Assembly: GCF_003011925.2 (NCBI RefSeq) | Contig: NZ_PXXU01000005.1 | Location: 1 to 64,000, forward strand | Source of the DNA: Nitrosomonas supralitoralis | GTDB taxonomy: Bacteria > Pseudomonadota > Gammaproteobacteria > Burkholderiales > Nitrosomonadaceae | DNA length: 64,000 nucleotides | Direction: 5' to 3' | In this document: piece after piece, positions 39,462-48,389 of the stretch | How the letters are laid out: each line of letters opens with the position of its first letter | How positions within the stretch are numbered: position 1 is the stretch's first letter | The notes under the pieces: model-generated | Told to the model about the DNA's origin: nothing | What the model saw: only the letters and a program-made list of their open reading frames with translations | Databases searched by the model: none | Translations under genes and position numbers: made by a program

Positions 39462-39784
39462 AGATGATAAAGCTGGGATTGATATTTCAGGTTAGCCGGA
39501 TGAACAATCAAAAATTAGGGTTAATATTATCATGTAGGGGATGGAGAATTGGAATAATTTATTAGAAGTTAGAATCAATCTGCACTGATCTTTGGAACAT
39601 ATTATAATTCTTATAATATGTTGGCTTCTCTAAATAATGGGTACTGTCGCATTTGTTTGAACGATTTGTCTGCTGATTTTAGGTTATAAGAAATAATAAC
39701 AATAGGATAGTGAATGTTGATCAAGAATATGCGACAGCCTTTTAGAATTACAGGACAAATAATGTCTTCAATTTAGAGATCTAT

Positions 39785-40846
39785 GTGAGCATTAAAATTT
39801 TTTACTCTTGGCAAAGTGATATCGACTCAAAATACAATCGTAATTTTCAAATTGATTGCATCAAGGCCGCTATAAAAAAGCTAAATCGGGAACTAGAACT
39901 AAGAGAGCCAATTAGATCGGACCATGATACAAAAGACGTCCCGGGTTCACCGGATATTACCTCAACTATCTTGCAAAAAATTGAAAGCAGCGATGTATTT
40001 TTAGGTGATATCACGTTCATAACTTTTTCAGAAAAACGCTTCATATCTAATCCTAACGTACTTATAGAACTAGGGTATGCTTTACATTGTTTGGGAGATG
40101 TGCGGGTCATAAATATTATGAATACTGCGTTTGGTGAACCTGATGGCAATATTCCTTTTGATCTAGCCCATAAACGCTGGCCAATAACATATCTTCTCAA
40201 TGAAGATAACTATAGTGATAAAGCAATAGTTAAAAAGGAGTTAACAAGTAAAATTTCTGCTGCTCTAAGCCCTTATATTAACAAGCCAAAAATATCGGGG
40301 CCAAAGTTTGATAATAATGGGGAAAAAATACGACATCAGGAAAAGATACGATCTGAAATTGGTTCATATATTCAGAGAATTAATGCTGGTAAATTAAGGC
40401 GAAAAGTGATAATCCGCGATATCGACCGTGCACACTCATATCCGGAAATTATTGATGGGGATGGAATATCTCCTTGGTTTAAAGTTGAATTAGCACAAAC
40501 CTATCATCGTGGAGTGCAGGTTTTTCTACAAGCTGGCACACTTGTAACTCGCGATGGTGGCAACTTACGATTTAGGAACCTAAAGGCTGTAGAAAAAGGT
40601 GATTTACAAGTATTTCTAGTTGGCGAGATACCGTTTTCAAATATAGAAGTTATAAACTGGGAGGGAGATGAATATGATTATTTTCCTCATTTTTACTGTC
40701 ACTTCTTTGGCAAGAGTAATGAGCCATACGAAAGGATAATTTTTTGTACGGAAGTGGACATGGGTAATGGACACAAGTACTATTCTGAAGTTGATACATT
40801 TGAGAATGTACAAAAAAACAGTGGTGATGTGCAGCAATTTGCCTAA
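39785..40846 (+). CDS. TIR-like domain protein, putative defence NADase
   Basis: A protein of 353 residues starting at GTG 39785. The first 150 residues match the TIR-like group that begins KIFYSWQSD. PGSPDITSTILQKIESSDVF and the motif NPNVLIELGYAL place the catalytic-type Glu at E96. Proteins with this domain often cleave NAD+ or sense nucleotides in antiphage systems. The C-terminal half (about 190-353) contains WFKVELAQTYHRGVQVFLQA and is unassigned; it may be the sensor or effector partner. The gene stands alone. Its stop codon lies inside an attC-like site, suggesting arrival as an integron cassette. The TIR-like call is by motif and defence function is inference. Confidence 0.7.
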   Translation: MSIKIFYSWQSDIDSKYNRNFQIDCIKAAIKKLNRELELREPIRSDHDTKDVPGSPDITSTILQKIESSDVFLGDITFITFSEKRFISNPNVLIELGYALHCLGDVRVINIMNTAFGEPDGNIPFDLAHKRWPITYLLNEDNYSDKAIVKKELTSKISAALSPYINKPKISGPKFDNNGEKIRHQEKIRSEIGSYIQRINAGKLRRKVIIRDIDRAHSYPEIIDGDGISPWFKVELAQTYHRGVQVFLQAGTLVTRDGGNLRFRNLKAVEKGDLQVFLVGEIPFSNIEVINWEGDEYDYFPHFYCHFFGKSNEPYERIIFCTEVDMGNGHKYYSEVDTFENVQKNSGDVQQFA

Positions 40847-40928
40847 CAATCGGTTGGTTGCAGCCGAACAAAGTGTCCTCTACGCGCGTACTTCGCAGCT
40901 GCCGGGGTCAGCGCAGACGGGGTTAGGT
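40841..40928. other. attC-like recombination site
   Basis: GCCTAAC at 40841-40847 fits the R'' consensus RYYYAAC, and GTTAGGT at 40922-40928 fits the R' consensus GTTRRRY; the two are complementary apart from one G-T pair. The 88-bp span is within the size range of attC sites. A GCAGC/GCTGC pair inside gives a weak second stem. It contains the stop codon of the TIR-like gene, as gene cassettes often do. Canonical L boxes are not clear and no integron integrase is present. Confidence 0.42.
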
Positions 40929-41039
40929 CGCGAATTAAGAAAATAAACGGGATCGCGATCCGATATAGTCAGCTCTTTTTTAATTGAGTGCAAATATACT
41001 GATCACTTTTATCTTGAAGCGAAACCGGGCAGAGCTTCT

Positions 41040-41969
41040 TTATTCATGTGCTCTGTTCTGTAAACACAAATCCCAATAAGGCAACCCTTCAAATCGCTTG
41101 ACCAGAAAATCGACGAATGCGCGAACACGCTGGGAAAGGTGGCGGGTTTGCGGGTAAATGGCATAGGCGGCGAGGGGTGAGGATTTGTACTGAGTCAATA
41201 GCGGTACCAATGCACCGCGTTCGATTTCTTTGTATACGATAAATGTCGGCAGCAGTATGATGCCCAGTCCTTCGACCGCGGCATCGCGAAGAAATTCGCC
41301 ATTACTGGCTTTTAGATAGGCTGTTATTTTAGTTTTGATCAGTTGATCTTCGGCATCGTACAAATTCCAGTTTTCATAATTACTAATCAAGCTGTAGACC
41401 AAACATTGATGATTGATGAGTTCTTTTGGCGATTGCGGTGTGCCCATGCGTTTTAGATAAAACGGGCTTGCGCACATAATAGCTTGAATAGGCGTGAGAC
41501 GACGTGCAATCAGACTGGAATCTGGCAAACTGGCGATACGAATAGCCAGATCGAAGCCTTCGGTCAGTATATCTACTTGCCGATCATTAAAATCCAGATC
41601 GAACGTGATTTCTGGATGGATTTGCAAAAACTCATTAATGGCGGGGCCCAGGTGCATCAAGCCAAAACTCAGTGGCAGAGCTACTTTCAGGTTACCTTTT
41701 AAGGCACCATGAAATTGCGAAGTAGCATGTTCGGCTTCGAGGATGTCGGCAAGTATACGTACAGATTGTTGATAAAAAGCGCGCCCGCTATCGGTTAAAT
41801 TCATTTGCCTTGTCGTGCGATGAAATAATTCAACACCGAGATGTTCTTCGAGTTCTTTTAAACGTCGGCTAACCACTGACTTTGCTACATCCATGCGATC
41901 CGCAGCAGCACTAATGCTGCCGGCTTCAACCACGCGCACAAACGCATTCATATTTTCAAATCGATCCAT
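41040..41969 (-). CDS. LysR-family transcriptional regulator
   Basis: A protein of 309 residues. The N-terminal winged helix-turn-helix (residues 4-64, NAFVRVVEAGSISAAADRMD, KSVVSRRLKELEEHLGVELF) is followed by a periplasmic-binding-like effector domain (90-295). It resembles the CrgA/DhcR-type regulators that sit beside pirin genes. It is divergent from the pirin-doxX pair, with 126 bp and an inverted repeat between them, so it probably regulates them and itself. The ligand is unknown. Confidence 0.92.
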   Translation of the reverse strand: MDRFENMNAFVRVVEAGSISAAADRMDVAKSVVSRRLKELEEHLGVELFHRTTRQMNLTDSGRAFYQQSVRILADILEAEHATSQFHGALKGNLKVALPLSFGLMHLGPAINEFLQIHPEITFDLDFNDRQVDILTEGFDLAIRIASLPDSSLIARRLTPIQAIMCASPFYLKRMGTPQSPKELINHQCLVYSLISNYENWNLYDAEDQLIKTKITAYLKASNGEFLRDAAVEGLGIILLPTFIVYKEIERGALVPLLTQYKSSPLAAYAIYPQTRHLSQRVRAFVDFLVKRFEGLPYWDLCLQNRAHE

Positions 41970-41981
41970 TTTTAATTAATT

Positions 41982-42039
41982 GTTGCTTATACAAGAACAG
42001 TTATTTCTAATAATGACTATTTATTCTTAATGTAGCAAC
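41982..42039. promoter_or_regulatory. Nested inverted repeats in the LysR-pirin divergent region
   Basis: GTTGCTTATACAAGAA (41982) pairs imperfectly with TTCTTAATGTAGCAAC (ending 42039). Inside it AGTTATT (41999-42005) faces AATGACT (42012-42018). Dyads of this kind between divergent promoters are typical LysR binding sites. Confidence 0.5.
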
Positions 42040-42095
42040 GATGATAATACTCTTTGAATTAACGCATAACAATTTTTACCGAAAAGGAGAATACG

Positions 42096-42959
42096 ATGGA
42101 TGCAATAAAGAATTCTTCACGAATAATTCCGGCAGTAGCAGTGCCGGAAGGTGCTGGTGTTACCGTATACCGTACCGTTGGTACTCCAGTATTACGTGAT
42201 TATGATCCATTTTTGCTGTTGGATCATATCAGTAGTAATAATCCAGATGATTATATAGCCGGGTTTCCGTCTCATCCACATCGAGGATTCACTACATTCA
42301 CGTATATCATTGATGGCCATATGGAACATCAGGACAATATGGGCAATAGCGGCGACTTGGGTCCCGGTTCTGCGCAGTGGATGAAAGCTGCCAGCGGCGT
42401 TATCCATTCCGAAATGCCCAAACAGGAGAACGGGTTGTTACGTGGGTTTCAGTTATGGATTAACTTGCCCGCAACCAACAAAATGGATCATCCTGAATAT
42501 CAGGAGTATTCTGCAGAAGCATTTCCGGTGGTGAAAAAGGCGGATTATACGCTGAAAGTTTTGATCGGTCGCTTTGCCAATTCGAGTGCGCCGATCATGG
42601 ATAACATCACGAATGTGACTTATTTCGACGTGCAAGTACAGCCCGGAAAGCATTTTCAACATCCTATGCCGATCGGAAATAATAGCTTGCTTTATGTTTT
42701 TGAAGGAGAGGGGCAGCTCAACGAACAAACCGTGCCGTTGCATTCCCTCGTTATCTTGGATTCAGAAGACAATTCGTTCGATTTTATTGCAGGAAAAAAG
42801 GGAGTGCGATTTATTGTCATCAGCGGCAAACCGATTCATGAATCGATTGTTCGATATGGGCCGTTTGTGATGAACACTCGAGAACAAATTGATCAGGCAA
42901 TGCAAGATTTTCAGTCCAATAATTTTGTGCGCGATCGTGCCTGGATCAAACACGATTAA
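42096..42959 (+). CDS. Pirin family protein
   Basis: A bicupin of 287 residues. The N-terminal cupin has the metal-binding pattern SHPHRGFTTFTYIIDGHMEH followed by GSAQWMKAASGVIHSEMP. The C-terminal cupin includes NSLLYVFEGEG. Bacterial pirins such as YhhW can act as quercetin dioxygenases, while others bind partner enzymes. Ribosome site AAAGGAG precedes ATG 42096. It is followed by doxX 34 bp downstream, a frequent pairing with roles in redox stress suspected. Confidence 0.93.
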   Translation: MDAIKNSSRIIPAVAVPEGAGVTVYRTVGTPVLRDYDPFLLLDHISSNNPDDYIAGFPSHPHRGFTTFTYIIDGHMEHQDNMGNSGDLGPGSAQWMKAASGVIHSEMPKQENGLLRGFQLWINLPATNKMDHPEYQEYSAEAFPVVKKADYTLKVLIGRFANSSAPIMDNITNVTYFDVQVQPGKHFQHPMPIGNNSLLYVFEGEGQLNEQTVPLHSLVILDSEDNSFDFIAGKKGVRFIVISGKPIHESIVRYGPFVMNTREQIDQAMQDFQSNNFVRDRAWIKHD

Positions 42960-42993
42960 TAAAAATCATTAATCAATTTTTAAGGAGATACAA

Positions 42994-43374
42994 ATGGAAA
43001 AAATTAATCAACTGATTGCACGAGTCTTTCTCGGGCAGATCTTTTTAATTTCCGGGTTTTTCAAGATCAGCGGATATGAGAGCACACAAGGATATATGGA
43101 AGCGATGGGTGTGCCGGGTATGGTATTGCCGCTGGTGATAGCGTTAGAAATGATTGGTGGATTAGCCATTATGGCAGGATGGCAAACCAGGCTGGCGTCG
43201 ATGGCATTAGCAATATTTACTCTAGTGGCTGCAGTGATTTTTCATAGCAATTTTTCCGATCAAATCCAGATGATCATGTTTATGAAGAACATTGCGATTA
43301 CTGGCGGATTCCTGCTCTTGGCAGTTTATGGTGCAGGCGCGTATAGCCTTGATAGTTACCGCAACAAATTATAA
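42994..43374 (+). CDS. DoxX family membrane protein
   Basis: A protein of 126 residues with four membrane helices (ARVFLGQIFLISGFFKI, LPLVIALEMIGGLAIMAG, MALAIFTLVAAVIF, IAITGGFLLLAVYGAG). It matches the YphA/DoxX group, which often accompanies pirin. The role is unclear; quinone-linked or oxidative-stress functions are suggested for the family. It ends the operon, with a hairpin terminator about 85 bp downstream. Confidence 0.92.
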   Translation: MEKINQLIARVFLGQIFLISGFFKISGYESTQGYMEAMGVPGMVLPLVIALEMIGGLAIMAGWQTRLASMALAIFTLVAAVIFHSNFSDQIQMIMFMKNIAITGGFLLLAVYGAGAYSLDSYRNKL

Positions 43375-43457
43375 TGTGCGTTAATATTAATGGAAAGTCT
43401 ATAGATATGCTGAAGAAGTAAGGCGTTTACTCCAGAGAAAGTAAGTCGTTATAAAAC

Positions 43458-43496
43458 AAACAATCCGCCGTGATATTGCTACACGGTGGTTTGTTT
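43458..43496 (+). terminator. Terminator downstream of doxX
   Basis: CCGCCGTG pairs with CACGGTGG, extended by AAACAAA with TTTGTTT, around a 9-nt loop; the 3' arm ends in a T-rich stretch. Confidence 0.65.
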
Positions 43497-43635
43497 ATAA
43501 AATTGAAGAAATGCATCATTATTGTTATGCAAGACTTGACGCTCTTGATTTCTCGCATGTACTAGTTCATTTGTAATCTAAATTATGCATTGACAGGGCA
43601 TCAATCATTTATCAATTTCAGAGTCAGTGCTTTTA

Positions 43636-44637
43636 CTACGAATCAACTTCCAGTACAAGTTTTCCAGCTGGATGGTCTTGTTCTAGAAAGCGCTGTGCAG
43701 CAACAGCATCCGCCAATGTAAAAGTACGTGCAATTTCTACTTGTAGTTTATGAGCATCAAACAATGTCGCACATTGTCGCAGTATTTCACCTTGATGACG
43801 TTTAGCGTCTTCCAGTTCGAGCAAAACCGGCGTCAGCATTAATTCAAGGCTGAAGCGGACATTGCGTATGCGAGCCTCGCTCCAGTCAGTATCCGGAGTG
43901 GACTGCAGAATGGTTACGACGTCACCATAGGGTTTGACGCAGCGAAAACTGTTTTGTAATACATCCGGGCCCACGGTATCAAACACAATATCCACCCCGT
44001 TATTGTCTGTCCAGTGCAATACTTCTGCGACTACGTCCTGTGTTTGATAATTGATGATCAGATCTGCGCCTAATCGCTTTACAAAATTTGCTTTGTCTTC
44101 ATTACTTACTGTGGTTATCACGTTAGCCCCGGCCAGTTTGGCTAATTGAATGGCGGCATGACCAACGCCGCCTGCTCCGGCATGGATCAATACGGTTTGA
44201 TCTTGAGTGATACGTGCCCGGTCATGCAGTGCTTCCCACGCGGTAATAAAAATCAGTGGTGAGGCGGCAGCTTGCTCGAAAGATAATGAATGCGGTTTTA
44301 AAGCAAGCAAACTGTCGTCGACCTGCACGTATTCAGCATAAGTTCCTTGGCGATTGTTAAAACCTGGTTGTGAAAAATATACTTCGTCGCCTGGCTTGAA
44401 TTTATTTACACGCGAACCGACGGCTTCTACAATCCCGGCTCCATCGCATCCCGGGATCACTGGAAAAGTGACTGGAAATCGTTCCGGAGTCGTGCGAATT
44501 TTACAGTCGATTGGGTTGATGCCGATTGCTTTGATACGGACTAAGACCTGATCCTCAGTGCAATGATCCGAAAATGCGATATTGCCAAAATTCAAAATAT
44601 CCGCTGGCCCGCCTGTATCAAAATAAATTGCTTTCAT
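43636..44637 (-). CDS. Zinc-independent quinone oxidoreductase-like MDR protein
   Basis: From ATG 44637 the product has 333 residues (the frame is open six codons further up). The GroES-like N-terminus contains GINPIDCKIRT and PVIPGCDGAGIVEAVG. The Rossmann domain has VLIHAGAGGVGHAAIQLAKL, the NADPH-binding pattern. Zinc ligands of true alcohol dehydrogenases are absent. It probably reduces quinones or enones with NADPH. It is transcribed alone, facing doxX. Confidence 0.9.
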   Translation of the reverse strand: MKAIYFDTGGPADILNFGNIAFSDHCTEDQVLVRIKAIGINPIDCKIRTTPERFPVTFPVIPGCDGAGIVEAVGSRVNKFKPGDEVYFSQPGFNNRQGTYAEYVQVDDSLLALKPHSLSFEQAAASPLIFITAWEALHDRARITQDQTVLIHAGAGGVGHAAIQLAKLAGANVITTVSNEDKANFVKRLGADLIINYQTQDVVAEVLHWTDNNGVDIVFDTVGPDVLQNSFRCVKPYGDVVTILQSTPDTDWSEARIRNVRFSLELMLTPVLLELEDAKRHQGEILRQCATLFDAHKLQVEIARTFTLADAVAAQRFLEQDHPAGKLVLEVDS

Positions 44638-44805
44638 CGATTGCTCCGACCGCATAGTCGATTACCCTAGGACTATAGTTTGTTGAAAAGTAATGATTCA
44701 AATAAATTTGGCTGCATGAGGTTGCGTAGTCGGTTTGAAGGAATTTGAATTTTGCGAATAAGTTACTCCAAACGCTAGTTTCTTTCTTGACGACGCATAC
44801 CAGCA

Positions 44806-45042
44806 TTAAGTATTCGTAATTATTCCGTATAGTTTGTCTTTATGTAATAAACGTTTCTTTTTCAATTCTTCAAGATACTCATCAGTGGTGTTTTCGATAC
44901 CTTCTTCAATCCTGAGAATTTCGCGATTGATATCATGATATTCCTCAAATAAACGGGAGAAATGACTATCATGCGTTTTTAACTCATGAATGCGATCATA
45001 GTGTTCAGGAAACTCATGATGTAAATCATGTTTTTCTATCAT
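44806..45042 (-). CDS. YdcH-like protein (DUF465)
   Basis: A protein of 78 residues, highly charged and helical: HHEFPEHYDRIHELKTHDSH, FSRLFEEYHDINREILRIEE, LEELKKKRLLHKDKLYGII. This matches DUF465/YdcH, small coiled-coil proteins of unknown function. ATG 45042 is preceded by AAGGAG. It stands alone. Confidence 0.88.
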   Translation of the reverse strand: MIEKHDLHHEFPEHYDRIHELKTHDSHFSRLFEEYHDINREILRIEEGIENTTDEYLEELKKKRLLHKDKLYGIITNT

Positions 45043-45499
45043 GGCTGACTCCTTTCTTGTTAGTTTCGTTGATGAAAAAAACAGGTTTTAGACTAACAGA
45101 AATTAATGGCATTTAGTAAATCGTCATGACCATTAGCAAGTATATCAGTCTGTTTTCCATCATCACTCAGATTCTTTCAGATGGAATTCAGAGTTTACTG
45201 ATATGCCGTAAGGCTTTGCAAGCTAACTTTTGATAAAATTCCAGAAGAACCCAAAAGGGATTTACAAGAAATTTTTCAGCGAAATTGCGCAAAATAGCAC
45301 TCCAGATTCAAACAATTTCGGTCTTATGATGAAAGTACTCGTGGAATTTTAATAACTAGACTGTAGATTGAAAGTGCTAGATCTAATTACAGTGTCGCTA
45401 AACCAAACATGGTAGCAGTTAAGCCGATTCTTTTTGAGTAAGCGGATTCAACTTCGATGCGCTATAATTTTGCGTTTATGCTACCGAAAGGTTCAAACA
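45043..45499. other. Intergenic DNA before the ccm cluster
   Basis: About 455 bp between the divergent ydcH-like gene and ccmA. It should contain the ccm promoter, which I cannot place with confidence. The open frame upstream of ccmA (from 45434) is an extension without similarity. Confidence 0.4.
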
Positions 45500-46114
45500 A
45501 TGTTGCAAGGGGTTAATCTTGCTTGTGTTCGCGGTGATCGCGAACTTTTCAAAGATGTCAATTTTTCTCTCGAAGCAGGCAGTTTGCTGCAAGTTCGTGG
45601 CCCGAATGGCAGTGGTAAGACCAGTTTATTACGCATGTTATGTGGCTTATCAAATCCCGCTGCTGGTGAGATTCTCTGGCGTGATACTTCTATACGCTCG
45701 TTAAATGGAGACTATTATGCCGCAGTGACCTATATTGGTCATTTGAGTGGTACTAAAGATGATTTGACGGTTATCGAAAATTTGCGTATTTCAAGTGCTT
45801 TGGCAGGCTCTGAGATTAGTATTAAACAAGCAAGTGAGGCACTAAAGCATATGGGACTTAGAGGAAGGGAGGCATTGCCTGTCAAAGTCTTATCACAAGG
45901 ACAGCGTCGGCGGGTTGCTTTAGCGCGGTTGCTGGTATGTAATACGTCATTATGGATCCTCGATGAGCCATTGGTTGCTCTAGACGTCATGGCGGTCAAA
46001 TTAATCCAAGAAATCTTGGAGCAACATTTGCAGCGAGGCGGCCTGATTGTAATGACAACCCACCAGGAAATTATGGTGACTGCAACATCTATAACGCAAC
46101 TGCATTTGGCCTAA
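45500..46114 (+). CDS. ccmA: Heme exporter ATP-binding protein CcmA
   Basis: A protein of 204 residues from ATG 45500, chosen because the family begins there (MLQGVNLACVRGDRELF) and CGAAAGG precedes it. Walker A is GPNGSGKTS, the signature LSQGQRRRVALARLL, and Walker B LWILDEPLVALD. With CcmB and CcmC it forms the ABC complex that loads heme on CcmE. It is the first gene of the nine-gene ccm cluster. Confidence 0.96.
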   Translation: MLQGVNLACVRGDRELFKDVNFSLEAGSLLQVRGPNGSGKTSLLRMLCGLSNPAAGEILWRDTSIRSLNGDYYAAVTYIGHLSGTKDDLTVIENLRISSALAGSEISIKQASEALKHMGLRGREALPVKVLSQGQRRRVALARLLVCNTSLWILDEPLVALDVMAVKLIQEILEQHLQRGGLIVMTTHQEIMVTATSITQLHLA

Positions 46115-46115
46115 T

Positions 46116-46775
46116 ATGTTCATGTGGATTATTAAACGCGATTTACTATTGGCAATGCGGCGTCAATCGGATGTGTTGACTACCCTGTTTTTTTTCATCA
46201 TTGTAGTGAGCCTGTTTCCGCTAAGTGTTGGACCTGAAATGAATATGCTGCGTACTATGGCGCCCGGCGTAGTTTGGGTCGCAGCCTTGCTGGCTTCGAT
46301 GTTATCTTTGGGGAGAATGTTCTCGAATGATTATCTTGATGGCACTTTAGAACAGATGCTGTTATCACCTCAATCATTATCACTATTGGTGCTTGGTAAG
46401 TCATTTGCGCATTGGCTGGTAACCGGGGTGCCCCTTGTTCTGATGGCCCCCGTGCTGGGCATTCAATACGATTTGCCGACAGATGCATTACTGGTTTTAA
46501 CTTCAGCTTTATTATTGGGAACACCGGTTTTAAGTCTGATCGGAGCAATTGGCGCAGCATTGACTTTGGGATTGCGAGGAGGTGGAGTGCTTGTTTCGCT
46601 ATTGGTTTTACCGCTTTATATTCCCGTGCTGATTTTTGGTGCCGGCGCAGTTGAGGCTAACATGGCGGGAGTTGAGTTTGATGCGCATTTATCTTTGATT
46701 GGCGCATTTTTATTAGTATCGATTGTATTTGCGCCTTGGGCCGCTGCAGCATCCTTGCGAGTTTCTTTAGAGTAG
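46116..46775 (+). CDS. ccmB: Heme exporter permease CcmB
   Basis: A protein of 219 residues with six membrane helices. It begins with FMWIIKRDLLLAMRRQSDVL and contains the conserved LFSNDYLDGTLEQMLLSP region (as MFSNDYLDGTLEQMLLSP). It is the membrane subunit of the CcmABC complex. One base separates the ccmA stop from its start. Confidence 0.95.
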   Translation: MFMWIIKRDLLLAMRRQSDVLTTLFFFIIVVSLFPLSVGPEMNMLRTMAPGVVWVAALLASMLSLGRMFSNDYLDGTLEQMLLSPQSLSLLVLGKSFAHWLVTGVPLVLMAPVLGIQYDLPTDALLVLTSALLLGTPVLSLIGAIGAALTLGLRGGGVLVSLLVLPLYIPVLIFGAGAVEANMAGVEFDAHLSLIGAFLLVSIVFAPWAAAASLRVSLE

Positions 46776-46936
46776 CATAGATATTTTTTAAGTTCGCTTC
46801 AATACCTTGAAATCAATCGAGGGTAATTTATTGCACGTTTTAAATAATTTTCGTTTTTTTGGTATAAAATTACTGGCTGGGCAAATTGAGATAGTTAAGG
46901 AGCAAGATATTAACATGAAGAATTATAATATTAAAT

Positions 46937-47680
46937 ATGGCGATTAATTGGTTTAAGTATTCTTCTCCTGCCAGTTTTTATTCATTGGCAGGGAAGATGA
47001 TTCCGATATTTGTTTTTATTTCGGTGATATTGCTGGTAGCAGGGCTCTATGTTGGTTTTTTTGTGGCGCCAACCGATTTTCAACAGGGTGAAGCTTATCG
47101 GATTATTTTCATACATGTGCCTGCAGCGTGGATGTCAATGTTTCTATATGTTGTGATGGCATTTTGGGCAGGCATTGGATTGGCTTTTAATACAAGGCTG
47201 TCATCTATGCTTGCAACTGCAATTGCACCCACAGGTGCCATGTTTACTTTTATTGCGCTATGGACCGGTGCGCTATGGGGTAAGCCTATGTGGGGAACGT
47301 GGTGGGTATGGGATGCGCGATTGACTTCTGAATTAATTTTGTTTTTTCTTTATATTGGTTTTATGTCCTTGCAGGCAGCAATTGACGATCCGCGACGCGC
47401 TGATAAAGCGGGTGCGATCATTGCCTTGGTCGGCGTAATCAATATTCCAATTATTTATTTCTCAGTGCAGTGGTGGAATACTTTGCATCAAGGAGCGTCG
47501 GTAAGCATTAATCAAGCTCCTGCGATGGCGACAACTATGTTGACCGGTATGCTAATTATGGTATTTGCTAGCTGGATGTACTCTATTGCAGTGATATTAA
47601 AGCGTACGCGCGTTATAATTCTTGAGCGAGAAAGTCACGCATCCTGGGTAGCAGAACTGCAAAAGAAAGGAGCTATATAG
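46937..47680 (+). CDS. ccmC: Heme-handling membrane protein CcmC
   Basis: A protein of 247 residues with six membrane helices. The WWD-type heme motif is GKPMWGTWWVWDARLTSELI, flanked by the conserved heme-ligand histidines (IFIHVPAAWMS and WNTLHQGASVS). It attaches heme to CcmE. The start ATG 46937 has no strong ribosome site of its own. A 10-codon frame at 46915-46947 overlaps it. Confidence 0.95.
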   Translation: MAINWFKYSSPASFYSLAGKMIPIFVFISVILLVAGLYVGFFVAPTDFQQGEAYRIIFIHVPAAWMSMFLYVVMAFWAGIGLAFNTRLSSMLATAIAPTGAMFTFIALWTGALWGKPMWGTWWVWDARLTSELILFFLYIGFMSLQAAIDDPRRADKAGAIIALVGVINIPIIYFSVQWWNTLHQGASVSINQAPAMATTMLTGMLIMVFASWMYSIAVILKRTRVIILERESHASWVAELQKKGAI

Positions 47681-47877
47681 TGATTTGGTCAAGTTGGTCC
47701 GAATTTTTCTCAATGGGCGGATATGGGCTCTATGTATGGGGGTCATATATTGTGACTTTCATATGTATAGCAGGTGAAATTCTGTTAATTTCTAATCGCC
47801 AACGAACTTTAGAAAGACAATATAGTCACATCCAGGACTTAGATAATAATGAGACAAAAAATGAAACCACGCCATAA
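47680..47877 (+). CDS. ccmD: CcmD, small subunit of the heme chaperone release complex
   Basis: A protein of 65 residues with one membrane helix ([20 protein letters not shown]) after [12 protein letters not shown], the CcmD pattern. It starts at GTG 47680, overlapping the ccmC stop by one base, and overlaps ccmE by 29 bp. CcmD helps release holo-CcmE from CcmABC. Confidence 0.88.
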   Translation: MIWSSWSEFFSMGGYGLYVWGSYIVTFICIAGEILLISNRQRTLERQYSHIQDLDNNETKNETTP

Positions 47878-48310
47878 GAAGCTTGTAATGATAGTCTCTG
47901 GAGTGACTGCATTAGGAGTTGCTGCAATTCTAGTATTGAATGCTTTTCAGAGTAATCTGGTTTTTTTCTTCAGCCCAACTCAGGTTATTGCTAAAGAAGC
48001 ACCAATTGGTAAAAGTTTCCGCATTGGTGGATTGGTTGCGGAAGGTAGTGTTAAGCGAGATGATGGATCGACTACGGTGCATTTTGCTGTGACCGATACT
48101 GCAGAAACGATACCTGTTGTTTACACAGGGATTTTACCAGACCTGTTTCGAGAAGGTAAAGGTGTGGTAGCGCAGGGAAAAATATCCAGTGAAGGCATTT
48201 TTGTGGCTGATGAAGTTCTTGCCAAACACGATGAAAACTATATGCCGCCTGAAGCTGCAGATGCCTTAGAAAAAGCAGCTAAAGCACAGAAAGCATCTTT
48301 GACGCAATAA
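47849..48310 (+). CDS. ccmE: Periplasmic heme chaperone CcmE
   Basis: A protein of 153 residues: an N-terminal membrane anchor (9-29) and an OB-fold domain with [37 protein letters not shown] and the heme-binding HDENYMPPE, whose His binds heme covalently. It carries heme to CcmF/CcmH. Confidence 0.96.
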   Translation: MRQKMKPRHKKLVMIVSGVTALGVAAILVLNAFQSNLVFFFSPTQVIAKEAPIGKSFRIGGLVAEGSVKRDDGSTTVHFAVTDTAETIPVVYTGILPDLFREGKGVVAQGKISSEGIFVADEVLAKHDENYMPPEAADALEKAAKAQKASLTQ

Positions 48311-48389
48311 AGTTTTCCCTGAGAAGCTCATGCTCCTTGGGGAAGTTCAATTTTTAATCCTGAATAATTTTTAATTTTTAAATAAAATC

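Noticed and set aside
39462-39784. TPP riboswitch upstream of thiS-thiG
   Set aside because: The THI-box motifs (CTGAGA and the ACCTGATC-type segment) are not present on the minus strand here.
40949-40960. GGATCGCGATCC palindrome after the attC-like site
   Set aside because: Short, without a T run or neighbours that would define a terminator or operator.
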